Shown here one piece after another: positions 1 through 9,610 of a stretch of 64,000 nt of DNA (positions are counted from its first letter, which is position 1; the number at the start of each line of letters is the position of its first letter). This DNA is from Bacteroides sp. CAG:443 (GTDB lineage: Bacteria > Bacteroidota > Bacteroidia > Bacteroidales > Bacteroidaceae), in contig FR887775.1 of assembly GCA_000432735.1 (NCBI GenBank), positions 1 through 64,000 on the forward strand, given 5' to 3'. A program made the translations under genes and the position numbers. A model generated the notes under the pieces. The model was not told where the DNA came from, ran no database searches, and was given only the letters and a program-made list of their open reading frames with translations.

Positions 1-1499
1 ATTAATCAGAATTCTGTTGCATTTGCAAGTTGAATTCAGCTCACTTGAATGATGGTTCGGTTTATACTATTCAGCGTAACGATATCGCTTCACGCAGCCG
101 ATATTTTAATAATAGTGTGAAGCTGACTTACAATCTGGCTGATTCTACACGTTATGTGTTTCAGGCATCTCTAAGCGGCGATTTCAATCACGTGCCGGGC
201 GACTTCAACCGGAAAAATGTAGTGGACGGGACGAATGAGTACGTCGCTACCCAGCAAGACAACAGCCGGACGGGAAGTCCGGTACTCGACCTTTATTATT
301 TCCAGCAACTCACCCCCCGACAGTCGGTTACACTGAATGCCGTAGGTACCTATATCGATACAAATTCTTCTACCAGTTACGATGAAGGCTCTCCCTACCG
401 GTACAATGTGGACGGCAAAACCTATTCGCTGTTGAGCGAAGCAATTTATGAGAACAAGCTGAAGCCTTTTACCCTTACCGCCGGTATCAATTACAGCCAG
501 AAGTACACGAACAATGCATATACGGGAGATGTTTCTTCACTCACCCTGATGCACAACAACCGCCTCTATCTGTTCTCTGAGATAAAAGGCTATTGGGGCA
601 AATTGCGTTATTCGGCAGGCGTAGGTGCAAGCTACCTGCACTACCGCCAACAGGAGCATACGTACGACTACTGGACGTTTTGTCCGAAGGCGGCACTGAG
701 CTACGATTTCACCAGTGCCCTGCAAGTAAGCTATAATTTTCAGTCGAACGAGCGTACTTCCAGCATAGCCATGATCAGCGATGCCATGATCCGTACCAAT
801 AGCATGGAATGGACTGCTGGAAGTCCTGACCTCAAGCCTAACAGAGAAACATATCACACTCTCAGACTATCATACTCCAATGCTCGCCTGCAAGCATACA
901 TCGAAGGCTTTTATAGGCTATGTCATCGCCCGAATATGGCGGTGTACGAACGGACAGCAGACGATCAGTTTATCTATACCCAGCGTAACCAGAAAGAAAT
1001 CGATGTCTTGCAGACGTCAGGATATGCCAACTACTGGCTACTGCCCGAGAAACTTTCCGTAGCCTTATACGGCGGACTGTTCCGCTGCTTTAATTTCGGG
1101 TATGACTATACTCACTGCTATACATCTTATTTCCTGACGGGAAATGTTCAGGCTTATTTGGGGGACTTTTCGCTTCAGGCGTATGCCGACAACGGATGGC
1201 GCTTTCTGGAAGGAGAAACCAAGGGATACAACGGAAGCAGCATTGTGCTGAAAGGTTCCTATCAGTACAAATCCTGCCAGTTTGCCCTTGCCTGGCAGTT
1301 GCCTTTGATACAGCGGTATAAGATGTTCGAAACAGATATCTTGAACCGAAATCTTCAGAAGTCGACAGCTCTTTACAGCACGGATATCTGCAACCTCGTC
1401 AGTCTGACTATAACCTGGCGACTGCACAAAGGACGTAAATATCGGGCGGTCAACAAATCCATTCAGCTGAAAGACAGCGATACGGGAATTATTCAGTGA
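1..1499 (+). CDS. Outer-membrane beta-barrel (TonB-receptor-like) protein, 3' part
   Basis: This is the C-terminal beta-barrel of an outer-membrane protein, cut by the window edge. It shows long runs of alternating aromatic/polar strands. The tail (RKYRAVNKSIQLKDSDTG) matches the characteristic C-terminus of the Bacteroidetes OMP_b-brl_3 barrel family, which usually follows a CarboxypepD-like domain and a plug. The reading frame is open from position 6, with a TAA in frame at 3-5. Frame 1 of the first 30 bases reads INQNSVAFAS and would join smoothly if one T were added near position 30, so the gene may carry a one-base frameshift here. The first methionine-like codon, TTG at 30, is unlikely to be the true start. 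The transported substrate is unknown. A short hairpin (1495-1523) lies across the 3' end and the convergent next gene. Confidence 0.75.
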
Positions 1500-1504
1500 G
1501 ATAC

Positions 1505-2464
1505 TTAAAAGTGGAATCTCACTCCGACATTGAAGTGAAGGCGGAAGATACCGGTACTTCCGTCTTCTTCATTTGGATTACCAAATTTATCTTCAGGAAG
1601 TGAACCCGATATATAACCAATGTTAGCTCCTATCCCAACAAGGTCGGACACATGATATTCTGTGCCGAGCAAGAAGTTATATCCTACACCTGATGCGGAA
1701 ACACTTCCACTGCCTTTTACTGACTCCCGATAGTTGAAATATCCGATACCCAATTTCTCTTCTATCGACCATTGGCGGAACTGTTGTTTCATCACGAACT
1801 GCGGAGCTATGTATGTCAGTTTGATTGCAAAATCTATATCGGATAGTAAATACGATGACTTATAACCGGAATACATCACTCCGGCCCCAAAACCACTTGT
1901 TGACACCCAATCGTAACCAGCCATCCAATCCATTCCTCGTTTGGGATGCCCCGTAGCCTCTAATGGCATATAAAATTTACTGACAATGCAGGAATAGCCG
2001 ATATTGGCATAGAATGTATTATGTCTGAAACGGGACTGCTCCTCGCAGTTGCATTCCTTTGAATCCTCGACAGGAGTTGTAGCTCTTGTATAAGTTTCAT
2101 GTCTCTTGGTTTCATCAATCAATAGCATATTTCCGGCAATCTGGTGACAACTGCTCCATATAGACGGTTTACGATGATCCGTCAGTGCAAGTGCGTTTCC
2201 TCCACTTTGTGCCGTTTTTTCTTTTGCCAGTGCTACTACCTGATCGTACTGGCAATGAGTGCTCAGACCGGAATCCAAAACTTTTACCCGACCAATCAGT
2301 TCAGCTGACTGCGGGACGGAATCGCCTACTTCATACAAGCGGACTTCATTTGCCGTTACGACAGGAGTATGAGGGTTATTTATTTCTGTCAGGACTTTAG
2401 GAGCACAGCTACCCAAAAATAAGGGCAAGAGATATAAAACGGAAAATTGAGTGATTTTTTTCAT
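1505..2464 (-). CDS. Lipoprotein with C-terminal outer-membrane beta-barrel-like domain
   Basis: The protein is about 319 residues. The start at 2464 (MKKITQFS) is chosen because it gives a clean lipoprotein signal peptide with lipobox LFLGSC. Longer in-frame starts would overlap the upstream transporter gene. Residues about 35-120 (ELIGRVKVLDSG... followed by a GGNAL segment) resemble the small RcsF/YbjQ-like fold seen in envelope lipoproteins. The C-terminal 170 residues look like an eight-strand outer-membrane barrel ending in FHF. The gene lies 26 bp downstream of the Dcu transporter on the same strand and is probably cotranscribed. Function is unknown; an envelope role is inferred only from the signal and barrel pattern. 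Confidence 0.7.
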   Translation of the reverse strand: MKKITQFSVLYLLPLFLGSCAPKVLTEINNPHTPVVTANEVRLYEVGDSVPQSAELIGRVKVLDSGLSTHCQYDQVVALAKEKTAQSGGNALALTDHRKPSIWSSCHQIAGNMLLIDETKRHETYTRATTPVEDSKECNCEEQSRFRHNTFYANIGYSCIVSKFYMPLEATGHPKRGMDWMAGYDWVSTSGFGAGVMYSGYKSSYLLSDIDFAIKLTYIAPQFVMKQQFRQWSIEEKLGIGYFNYRESVKGSGSVSASGVGYNFLLGTEYHVSDLVGIGANIGYISGSLPEDKFGNPNEEDGSTGIFRLHFNVGVRFHF

Positions 2465-2490
2465 ATATTCAGATTTAAATGGTTTAATTA

Positions 2491-3801
2491 TTACATCATT
2501 GAAACCCACACAATACCCAGTACAACCGATACAATCGTCGCTATCAGTCCGGGCATCATAAACGAATGGTTCAGCAGGTATTTGCCTATTCGTGTCGTTC
2601 CGGTAGTATCAAAGTTTATGGCAGCTATCACCGTCGGGTAGTTGGGCAGGAAAAAATAGCCGTTTACTGCCGGGAAAAGTGCGATGAGCATGTAAGGAGA
2701 GATGCCCAGTGCTATGCCGAGTGGTAACAGGGAACGAACGGTAGCCGCCTGACTGAACAACAGAATGGACATCAGGAACAAGGCTACACCAAACAGCCAA
2801 GGCATATCGGTTACAAGACCGAAGATGTTCTCTTTCATCACTTCCATGTTTCCGGCAATGAAGGTATCTCCCATCCATGCGATACCAAAGATGGCAACTA
2901 CAGCCTGCATTCCGGCATTGAATACGGAACATTTAGCCGCCTTTATACCGTCTGTTTTAGTCAGCAGCAGGATGAGTGATGCGGCAGAAAGCATCAATAT
3001 TTCGATAATGTGCGACATCTCCATCTGTACTTCTCCCTGAGCCGTTGCAAATGTCGGGCGAAGTCCGTCGATCGATCCGAACAAAACGATGCCTATAGTG
3101 GCAGCCAGAAAGAGAATGACGGAAGTTAATGCCTTGCCATAGCTTGCCACCTCTGCCGTATGATAACCGTCACCAGAAATTTCACCGGCAGCCAGTCGTC
3201 TTTGATATTCAGGATCATCTTTCAGTTCCTTGCCGACTTTCATCGAGTACAAGGCTCCTAAGAGAACTCCTATCAGCGTACAGGGAATGGAAATCTTCAG
3301 GATATCGAACAACGAAATATTGTATCCGGCAAGCATGCTGAGCATGGCAACTGTTGCTGCCGATATCGGACTGGCCGTGATAGCCTGCTGCGAGGCGATG
3401 ACTGCGATACCCAGCGGACGTTCCGGACGGATACCTGTATCTTTGGCAACCTCGGCAATGACGGGAAGAACGGAATAAGCTACATGTCCCGTACCAGCGA
3501 AAAAGGTAAAAAAGTATGTCACAAACGGGCTAAGCAGCGTAATGTGATGCGGATTTTTCCGCAAAATCTTCTCTGCCCACTTCACCATCAGGTCCAGTCC
3601 TCCTGCTGCCTGCATACAGCTTGCTGCCGCAATGACGGCTACAATCATAAGCATCACATCAATCGGAGGAGCAGTGGGCTGGAGCCCGAACACGAAAGTC
3701 AGTACGGCAAGACCAAGTCCGCCCAGTATTCCTAGTCCGATACCGCCTACTCTTGCACCGATAATTATCGCAACAAGGACAAATAATAATTGTAATAACA
3801 T
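2491..3801 (-). CDS. Anaerobic C4-dicarboxylate transporter, DcuA/DcuB family
   Basis: A 436-residue polytopic inner-membrane protein of the usual Dcu length. It moves fumarate, malate, aspartate and succinate, typically by exchange, during anaerobic growth. Recognisable family segments are GARVGGIGLG at the N-terminus, PPIDVMLMI, the GTGHVAYSVLP loop, SPISAATVAML, the SQAAT stretch, and TGTTRIGKYLLNHSF near the C-terminus. About 10-12 hydrophobic segments are visible. The N-terminal half looks more DcuB-like and the C-terminal half more DcuA-like, so no A/B symbol is given. It is flanked by an SDR oxidoreductase 32 bp upstream and a lipoprotein 26 bp downstream, all on the minus strand. Succinate export would fit the formate/H2-producing fermentation genes in the same window. 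Confidence 0.9.
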   Translation of the reverse strand: MLLQLLFVLVAIIIGARVGGIGLGILGGLGLAVLTFVFGLQPTAPPIDVMLMIVAVIAAASCMQAAGGLDLMVKWAEKILRKNPHHITLLSPFVTYFFTFFAGTGHVAYSVLPVIAEVAKDTGIRPERPLGIAVIASQQAITASPISAATVAMLSMLAGYNISLFDILKISIPCTLIGVLLGALYSMKVGKELKDDPEYQRRLAAGEISGDGYHTAEVASYGKALTSVILFLAATIGIVLFGSIDGLRPTFATAQGEVQMEMSHIIEILMLSAASLILLLTKTDGIKAAKCSVFNAGMQAVVAIFGIAWMGDTFIAGNMEVMKENIFGLVTDMPWLFGVALFLMSILLFSQAATVRSLLPLGIALGISPYMLIALFPAVNGYFFLPNYPTVIAAINFDTTGTTRIGKYLLNHSFMMPGLIATIVSVVLGIVWVSMM

Positions 3802-3833
3802 AAAGGATCTTTATAAAATAATTAATAACTGTT

Positions 3834-4601
3834 TTATTCTTTTTTCCATCCGCAATCGTTATGATAAACCATCAGTTTACTCATCCCGCCGTCGATAGTG
3901 ATGCATTGTCCGTTGATGAAAGAGTTACGTTCGTCGCACAGGAACTCAACGGCGCGGGCAATATCTCCGGGTTCTCCCACCCGTTGCGACGGATGCTGCA
4001 TGATATCCCCTTCCGTGTAGTCGGGAACATAACTTTCGTCGTGGAACTTACCGGTATCAATCCATCCCGGCGCAATGGCATTGACGCGGGCTATTCCCGA
4101 AAGACTTACGGCAAGCGCATGAGTCAGTGCGGTAATGCCTCCCTTGGCTGCCGTATACGCTTCGGTATCGGGCTGCGACTGAAATGCACGGGTTGAAGAA
4201 AGGTTTACGATGGAACCGACACCGGCAAAATGATGCATGAAAAGCTTGCTGAGCAGATAAGGTGCGGCAACACCTACACGCTGCACATAAAGAAAATCCT
4301 CGTAACTACATCCACTCAGGATTCCTCCTTTCATCAGGCAAGCATTATTTATCAGACAGTGTATGCCTTGCGGAGTTTCTTCTATCACTCTCTCCGCAAA
4401 CTTCTGTAATACCTGCTCGTCGGCAATATCCCCTGTAAAGCCATGCACGTCCATCTGTCTGGCACATAACTTTTCCGTTACAGTCGCAACAGCATCCGCG
4501 TCCATATCGATAAAAAAGACCGTATTGCCCTGCGATGCAAAATACTCTACCAAGCAGCGCCCTATACCCTTGGCTCCGCCGGTTATAACGATTGTTTTCA
4601 T
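3834..4601 (-). CDS. Short-chain dehydrogenase/reductase (SDR)
   Basis: A 255-residue classical SDR with a Rossmann fold. It shows the cofactor motif TGGAKGIG (residues 7-14), NNA after the fourth strand, the catalytic serine in NLSST and the YTAAKGG active-site Tyr/Lys. The acidic D after the second strand (FIDMD) favours NAD(H) over NADP(H). The substrate cannot be told from sequence. It is the first gene of a probable minus-strand operon with the Dcu transporter, and a TAnnTTTG box lies about 20 bp upstream of the ATG. Confidence 0.88.
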   Translation of the reverse strand: MKTIVITGGAKGIGRCLVEYFASQGNTVFFIDMDADAVATVTEKLCARQMDVHGFTGDIADEQVLQKFAERVIEETPQGIHCLINNACLMKGGILSGCSYEDFLYVQRVGVAAPYLLSKLFMHHFAGVGSIVNLSSTRAFQSQPDTEAYTAAKGGITALTHALAVSLSGIARVNAIAPGWIDTGKFHDESYVPDYTEGDIMQHPSQRVGEPGDIARAVEFLCDERNSFINGQCITIDGGMSKLMVYHNDCGWKKE

Positions 4602-4622
4602 TGATTTTTATTTTATTGCCTG

Positions 4623-4630
4623 CAAAAGTA
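4623..4630 (-). promoter_or_regulatory. Bacteroidetes -7 box for SDR-dcu operon
   Basis: On the minus strand this reads TACTTTTG, a match to the TAnnTTTG -7 consensus. It would place transcription start near 4616, about 15 nt before the SDR start. No clear -33 TTG is seen at the usual distance. Confidence 0.5.
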
Positions 4631-4784
4631 CTGAAAATCGCACGATAAATAAAATGCTTTCGGAATATAAAGCAGTAGTTATGTCAAGAATTTATAGTCT
4701 GGCTAGGAAAATAAATTTACTGGCTGTCAGCGAATACTTACCACATATTTATCGGTTTTATATCGAAATTTCACGAGTTCTCCC

Positions 4785-4792
4785 TATCTTTG
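4785..4792 (+). promoter_or_regulatory. Bacteroidetes -7 box for the first cobyrinate diamide synthase-like gene
   Basis: TATCTTTG matches TAnnTTTG and implies a start of transcription near 4799. This rules out the longer upstream TTG start at 4790 and supports the ATG at 4820. Confidence 0.55.
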
Positions 4793-4819
4793 CCCCCGAT
4801 TTTAATAACCGAAGCAGGC

Positions 4820-6205
4820 ATGAAACCACAATTACTGATAGCATCTCCCATATCTGGTAGCGGAAAGACGACCTTTACGCTGGGATTGCTGCGTGTGCTT
4901 CGGCGAAAAGGATTGCGACCACAGCCTTTCAAATGTGGAGCTGATTGCATCGACACGCAGTATCATACACTGGCGGCCGACTGCGATTCAGTAAATCTGG
5001 ATGCCTGGCTGGCTTCGGACGGACATATCCAGACTATATATAATAAGTATGCCGAGCAGGCAGATGTCTGCGTGACGGAAGGAACGGCAGGACTTTTCGA
5101 CGGATATAATCGCCTGCAAGGAAGCAATGCACATATTGCCCGATTGCTGAAAATACCCGTCGTTCTGGTTGTCAATGCTCGTGCTACGGCATATTCTGTT
5201 GCTCCTATTCTGTACGGATTCAAACATTTCAAAAACTATGTGCAGGTCGTGGGAGTTGTGTTCAATCAGGTTGCTTCGCCTGCTCACCTGACTTTATTGC
5301 AAGAGGCATGTGCAGATGCCGGAGTAGAATGTCTGGGCTATCTACCTGTTGTGGATGATTTTAAATTACCTCCACGGCATTCGGGACTGGTTTTGTCTGT
5401 CCGACGTACCATGAACGAACAGATTGACCGGATAGCTTCTCTTATCGAAAAGTATGTAAACGTGGATAAGCTGCTAAATTTATGCGAGCGTATTTTTCCA
5501 TGTCAGCACATCCTGCCCTATACGTCCGAGTCGGAACCAGATGTCAGGCATCTTGTAGGTCGAAAAAAACTACAAATAGCCATCGCCCGAGACCCCGCAT
5601 TCTGTCTTTTATCGCAGGAGAACATAGATTCACTGGCACAATATGGTCAGATTTCCTATTTCAGTCCGCTGTATGGAAGTGATCTTCCGAGTGCTGATCT
5701 GGTATATCTTCCCGGAGGTTATCCGGAATTGTTTGCACGTCAGTTATATCGTCGAAAAAGACTTTTTAGTCAACTTCGCGATTATATTGAAGAAGGTGGC
5801 AAATTGCTTGCCGAATGTGGAGGAATGGTACTGCTCTCCCATTCACTTACAGTCCGTCAGGGAGGAACGGCTTATGAAATGGCAAACATATTTCCTTTCG
5901 ACTTTACGATGACAACGCGAACAAATGCAGGCTATCGTCAGGCGGAATATCACGGATTGGCATTACGCGGTTATGAATCTCACTACACCGAAACGGCAAA
6001 TCCGGACGGAAATTTGTTCACTGCTACACCCGTCTATACCATGCGCGGCAACAGTACCTCTATCCTGCTCTTCCGGTACAAGAATGTTTTTGCGGGTCTT
6101 GTCCGCTGGTACTGGGGAGAAACGGATATGCTCGACTTGTGGAAAAAGGTTCCGACAGAAACAAACTCTCCGGATTTCCCCTCCTTTTGGCAGAAAAATA
6201 TTTAG
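4820..6205 (+). CDS. Cobyrinate a,c-diamide synthase-like protein, divergent paralogue
   Basis: A 461-residue CobB/CbiA-type protein: an N-terminal dethiobiotin-synthetase-like P-loop domain (SGSGKTTFT, residues about 12-20) and a C-terminal class I glutamine-amidotransferase domain with the nucleophile motif AECGGM. The start at 4820 (MKPQLL) aligns with the second copy at 45720-47036 and follows the -7 box. Family members amidate the a and c carboxylates of cobyrinate using ATP and glutamine. This copy departs from otherwise fixed motifs: KCGADCID where the second copy has KCGPDYID, TAGLFDG for VMGLFDG, and RGYESHY for RGHEFHF. It may have a relaxed or different substrate, or be decaying. 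No other cobamide genes are adjacent. Confidence 0.82.
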   Translation: MKPQLLIASPISGSGKTTFTLGLLRVLRRKGLRPQPFKCGADCIDTQYHTLAADCDSVNLDAWLASDGHIQTIYNKYAEQADVCVTEGTAGLFDGYNRLQGSNAHIARLLKIPVVLVVNARATAYSVAPILYGFKHFKNYVQVVGVVFNQVASPAHLTLLQEACADAGVECLGYLPVVDDFKLPPRHSGLVLSVRRTMNEQIDRIASLIEKYVNVDKLLNLCERIFPCQHILPYTSESEPDVRHLVGRKKLQIAIARDPAFCLLSQENIDSLAQYGQISYFSPLYGSDLPSADLVYLPGGYPELFARQLYRRKRLFSQLRDYIEEGGKLLAECGGMVLLSHSLTVRQGGTAYEMANIFPFDFTMTTRTNAGYRQAEYHGLALRGYESHYTETANPDGNLFTATPVYTMRGNSTSILLFRYKNVFAGLVRWYWGETDMLDLWKKVPTETNSPDFPSFWQKNI

Positions 6206-6369
6206 ACAAAGACAACCAGACGAATAAAGAGAAGTTCTACCGTATATCATCTTGTCGGACACACGTAAAGTTGCCGTTCGCTGCACCTTTACAAAAAGTG
6301 TATCCATCTTTTCGAACAAAATGCTCAAAAGACGCACGATGTAAAAGAAAAAAATCCTATATTTGCATT

Positions 6370-7530
6370 ATGATTGAATTGGCAAAACATATAGAAGTAT
6401 TACTCCTGGAGAATGATTGTGTAATCGTCCCGGGGTTAGGAGGCTTTATAGCCCACTATCGTTCGTCTGTATTCAACGAAGATACGGGAGAGTTTTGTCC
6501 GCCTGCTCGTACCATCGGATTTAATCCACAACTTGTCATGAACGATGGTCTGTTGGTGCAGTCGTATATGCAAGCGTATAACACAGATTTCCCCGACGCA
6601 ACTCGCAGAATAGAGAAAATAGTTTCACAACTGAAAGAAGATATTTACCGGCAAGGACATATCCACCTGAACAACGTGGGTACATTGTACTATAACATGA
6701 ATGGTGTGTATGAGTTTGAGCCGGAAGCAAACGGTTTCTTTACGCCGTCACTGTACGGACTTCAGGCTTTTACTTTCCCGAAACTGGCTCAGGAGAAGCC
6801 GTCCGTTCAACCTTCTGCATTCGAACCGGTCATGCGCCGTACGGTCAAGATCAGCACCCGCCGTTTCCGTCCTCATTACCGCAAATGGGCAAAGAACATT
6901 GTGGCTGTTGCTGCGGCTATATTGCTGTTCTTCCTGTTTTCCGTACCTGTAGAAAATACTTATATGGATGATGCGGAATATGCTTCATTAGGTTCAGCCG
7001 GATTGTTCGATGCTATCAGAAACCAGTCGATGGCTTCGAGTATCATTACATCACCGGCTTCGAATACTCAGGCCAAAAGCCAGAAACAAGAGCAAAAGAC
7101 CGTAAAAAGACAATATATCAAAAATAATATCAACACGCTGAAACCCGTCGTTGTCAAGACTGAAAAGGTTGAAGCAACTCCTAGTGCGAAACCAGCTCAA
7201 AAAGCAACCGTCAAATTGGCTGAGAAACGGGAAGTGGAAAAGAAACAAACTCCTGCTCCCGCCCAAATGCCGGAAAAGGCTCCAGCCAAGAAGCAGACAG
7301 GTTATTATGTTATCGTAGCCAGTCTGACAACAATGAGCGACGCACAGCAGGAAGTAAAGCAACTGAAGCAGAAAGGATATAAAAACGCGCAAGTGCTTGA
7401 ATCGAACGGCAGATTTCGTGTTGCTATCGACCAGTACGACAAGCAGGCTGATGCCTATAAGCAGGTAAAAGCCTTGAAAGGTGATGCGAAATATGCATCG
7501 GCATGGGTATTCACTTCTAAACAAAACTGA
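6370..7530 (+). CDS. HU-CCDC81 and SPOR domain protein
   Basis: The protein is 386 residues. The start is the ATG at 6370, because MIELAKHIEVLLLEND is the conserved beginning of the HU-CCDC81 family; longer frame extension upstream is non-conserved. Residues 1-140 form the HU-like bacterial CCDC81 pair, followed by a single transmembrane helix at about 174-194, a Lys/Pro/Gln-rich periplasmic linker, and a C-terminal SPOR domain (about 305-386) that binds denuded peptidoglycan. It is therefore probably an inner-membrane protein at the division site or cell wall. The FHA gene follows after 12 bp. A TATATTTG box at 6358-6365 sits only four bases before the ATG, which would leave almost no leader. 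Confidence 0.85.
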   Translation: MIELAKHIEVLLLENDCVIVPGLGGFIAHYRSSVFNEDTGEFCPPARTIGFNPQLVMNDGLLVQSYMQAYNTDFPDATRRIEKIVSQLKEDIYRQGHIHLNNVGTLYYNMNGVYEFEPEANGFFTPSLYGLQAFTFPKLAQEKPSVQPSAFEPVMRRTVKISTRRFRPHYRKWAKNIVAVAAAILLFFLFSVPVENTYMDDAEYASLGSAGLFDAIRNQSMASSIITSPASNTQAKSQKQEQKTVKRQYIKNNINTLKPVVVKTEKVEATPSAKPAQKATVKLAEKREVEKKQTPAPAQMPEKAPAKKQTGYYVIVASLTTMSDAQQEVKQLKQKGYKNAQVLESNGRFRVAIDQYDKQADAYKQVKALKGDAKYASAWVFTSKQN

Positions 7531-7542
7531 ATAAACCACATT

Positions 7543-8073
7543 ATGAAAAGAGTCAGATGTCCAAAGTGTGACAACTATATACAATTCGATGAAACAAAAT
7601 ACGAAGAAGGTCAGTCACTGGTTTTTGTGTGCGACAACTGCAAAAAGCAGTTTGGCATTCGTATTGGAAAATCTAAATTAAATGCCGGCTCACGCCGTGA
7701 AGAGATAGTAGACGAAAAAGAAGGAACACAAGATTTCGGAAATGTAGTGGCCATAGAGAATGTTTTCGGCTACAAGCAAGTACTTCCTTTGCACGAAGGT
7801 GACAATATCATAGGACGCCGTTGTAAGGGAACCGAAATAGATATTCCCGTAGAAACAAATGACCCTAGCATGGACCGCCGTCACTGCATACTGAATGTGA
7901 AGGTGAACAAGCAGGGAAATATCATATATACGCTGCGCGATAACGATAGTATTACTGGTACATTCCTGATGAATGAACTTTTAGGACCCAAAGACCGTGT
8001 CCGTATAGAAGACGGAGCGATCTTTACTCTAGGAGCCACCACACTTATTTTGCGGGCGGCAGAAGAAAAGTAA
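7543..8073 (+). CDS. Zinc-ribbon and FHA domain protein
   Basis: A 176-residue protein. An N-terminal MJ0042-type zinc ribbon has paired cysteines C6/C9 and C30/C33. A C-terminal forkhead-associated domain (about residues 75-170) shows the expected IIGR and S-x-x-H-like (SMDRRHC) phosphopeptide-binding signature. FHA domains bind phosphothreonine, so a signalling or scaffold role is inferred; no kinase gene is nearby. It is cotranscribed with the SPOR protein upstream (12 bp gap) and ends 49 bp before the hydrogenase gene. Confidence 0.88.
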   Translation: MKRVRCPKCDNYIQFDETKYEEGQSLVFVCDNCKKQFGIRIGKSKLNAGSRREEIVDEKEGTQDFGNVVAIENVFGYKQVLPLHEGDNIIGRRCKGTEIDIPVETNDPSMDRRHCILNVKVNKQGNIIYTLRDNDSITGTFLMNELLGPKDRVRIEDGAIFTLGATTLILRAAEEK

Positions 8074-8122
8074 CTTTTATTTATTTAAGGATAACTAAAC
8101 TAATAAACCTAACTTTTGTGTT

Positions 8123-9595
8123 ATGGCATCAAACAACGTAATGATCGTACGCCACAAACTGCTGGAAAAACTCGTGGCTTTGTGGAAAGAAGACCAACTT
8201 ATTGAAAAAATTGACCGTGTTCCATTAGAATTCAGCCCGCGTCGTTCGCAACCGGTAGGACGCTGCTGTATCCATAAAGAACGCGCCGTAACGAAATACA
8301 AGTCGCTCCCGTTGCTGGGCTGGGATATGTCTGATGAAACAGACGAACTGACCCCGCTTTCTGAATATGCCCGTCAGGCACTTGGCAGACGAAACAAATT
8401 GAAAGAAAACATTCTTTGCGTTATCGATGAAGCATGTTCTTCGTGCGTACAGGTAAACTACGAAGTAAGTAACTTGTGCCGCGGTTGTGTAGCAAGAAGC
8501 TGTTACATGAACTGTCCGAAAGGAGCCGTACATTTCGATAAGAAGACCGGTCAGGCACACATCGATCACGATACTTGTATCAGTTGCGGTATTTGCCATA
8601 AGAGCTGTCCGTATCATGCAATTGTATACATCCCGGTTCCATGTGAAGAAGCATGTCCAGTAAAGGCCATCAGCAAGGACGAACATAACATTGAGCACAT
8701 CGACGAGAGCAAGTGTATCTATTGTGGAAAATGTCTGAATGCGTGTCCTTTTGGTGCCATTTTCGAAATATCTCAGGTATTTGACGTACTGGAAGCAATC
8801 CGTCGTGGCGAACAGGTAGTGGCTATCCCCGCTCCTTCTGTATTGGGACAGTTCAATGCAACCATCGACCAGGTGTATGGTGCTCTGAAGGAAGTAGGCT
8901 TCGCCGATATCATTGAAGTAGCAGAAGGTGCTATGGAAACGACCAGCAACGAAGCACACGAATTGCTGGAAAAACTGGAAGAAGGACAGAAGTTTATGAC
9001 AACATCTTGTTGTCCGTCGTACATCGAACTGGTAAACAAGCATATTCCAGCCATGAAACCTTATGTTTCGGGCACAGGCTCACCGATGTATTATGCGTCA
9101 CGTATTGCAAAAAAGAAATATCCGAATGCAAAGGTGGTCTTTATCGGTCCATGTATTGCCAAGCGTAAAGAAGCACAGCGCGACGAATGCGTCGACTATG
9201 TAATAACATTCGAAGAATTACATTCTATCTTCCGTGGATTTGGTATCGAACTGGCTCAGGCTAATCCGTATAAGGTGGCATACGAATCTGTATGCGAAGC
9301 ACACGGTTTCGCTCAGGCAGGAGGTGTTGCTGGAGCTGTCAAGGCTTATCTGGGACCGAAAGCTGACGGTATCAAGATGTTGCAATTCTCCGACTTCAAC
9401 AAGAAGAGTATCGGACAAATGCGTGCATGGGCAAAGACTGGAAAGGTAGATGCTCAGTTCATTGAAATGATGGCTTGCGAAGGTGGTTGTGTAACCGGAC
9501 CGAGCGCTTACAATGATTCAGTATCAGGAAAGCGTCAGTTGAATCAGGACTTGCTGAAACGTACGCTGAAATACGAAAATTATAAGGAACAATAA
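8123..9595 (+). CDS. hydA: [FeFe] hydrogenase, monomeric group B-like
   Basis: A 490-residue iron-only hydrogenase that reduces protons to H2, or the reverse, with ferredoxin. Three H-cluster motifs are visible: TSCCPSY (294-300), GPCIAKRKEA (342-351) and EMMACEGGCVTGP (448-460). Two classical 4Fe-4S sets lie at C152/C155/C158/C162 and C198/C201/C204/C208, and a further Cys set at C119/C122/C127/C131 lies before them. The variant L1 and L2 motifs and the absence of NADH-module domains suggest the group B type common in Bacteroides, rather than the trimeric bifurcating type. The three maturase genes follow directly with gaps of 15, 38 and 19 bp, so the module is self-sufficient. It most likely disposes of reductant from pyruvate fermentation as H2. 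Confidence 0.93.
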   Translation: MASNNVMIVRHKLLEKLVALWKEDQLIEKIDRVPLEFSPRRSQPVGRCCIHKERAVTKYKSLPLLGWDMSDETDELTPLSEYARQALGRRNKLKENILCVIDEACSSCVQVNYEVSNLCRGCVARSCYMNCPKGAVHFDKKTGQAHIDHDTCISCGICHKSCPYHAIVYIPVPCEEACPVKAISKDEHNIEHIDESKCIYCGKCLNACPFGAIFEISQVFDVLEAIRRGEQVVAIPAPSVLGQFNATIDQVYGALKEVGFADIIEVAEGAMETTSNEAHELLEKLEEGQKFMTTSCCPSYIELVNKHIPAMKPYVSGTGSPMYYASRIAKKKYPNAKVVFIGPCIAKRKEAQRDECVDYVITFEELHSIFRGFGIELAQANPYKVAYESVCEAHGFAQAGGVAGAVKAYLGPKADGIKMLQFSDFNKKSIGQMRAWAKTGKVDAQFIEMMACEGGCVTGPSAYNDSVSGKRQLNQDLLKRTLKYENYKEQ

Positions 9596-9610
9596 TACCT
9601 TCTCCGTTAC

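Noticed and set aside
8109..8118. A -7 promoter box directly before hydA
   Set aside because: TA and TTTG are present, but the spacing is one base too long for TAnnTTTG, so no separate promoter is claimed.
8225..9043. A 272-codon minus-strand frame within hydA
   Set aside because: It is antisense to strongly conserved hydrogenase motifs; its composition is that of a codon-bias shadow.
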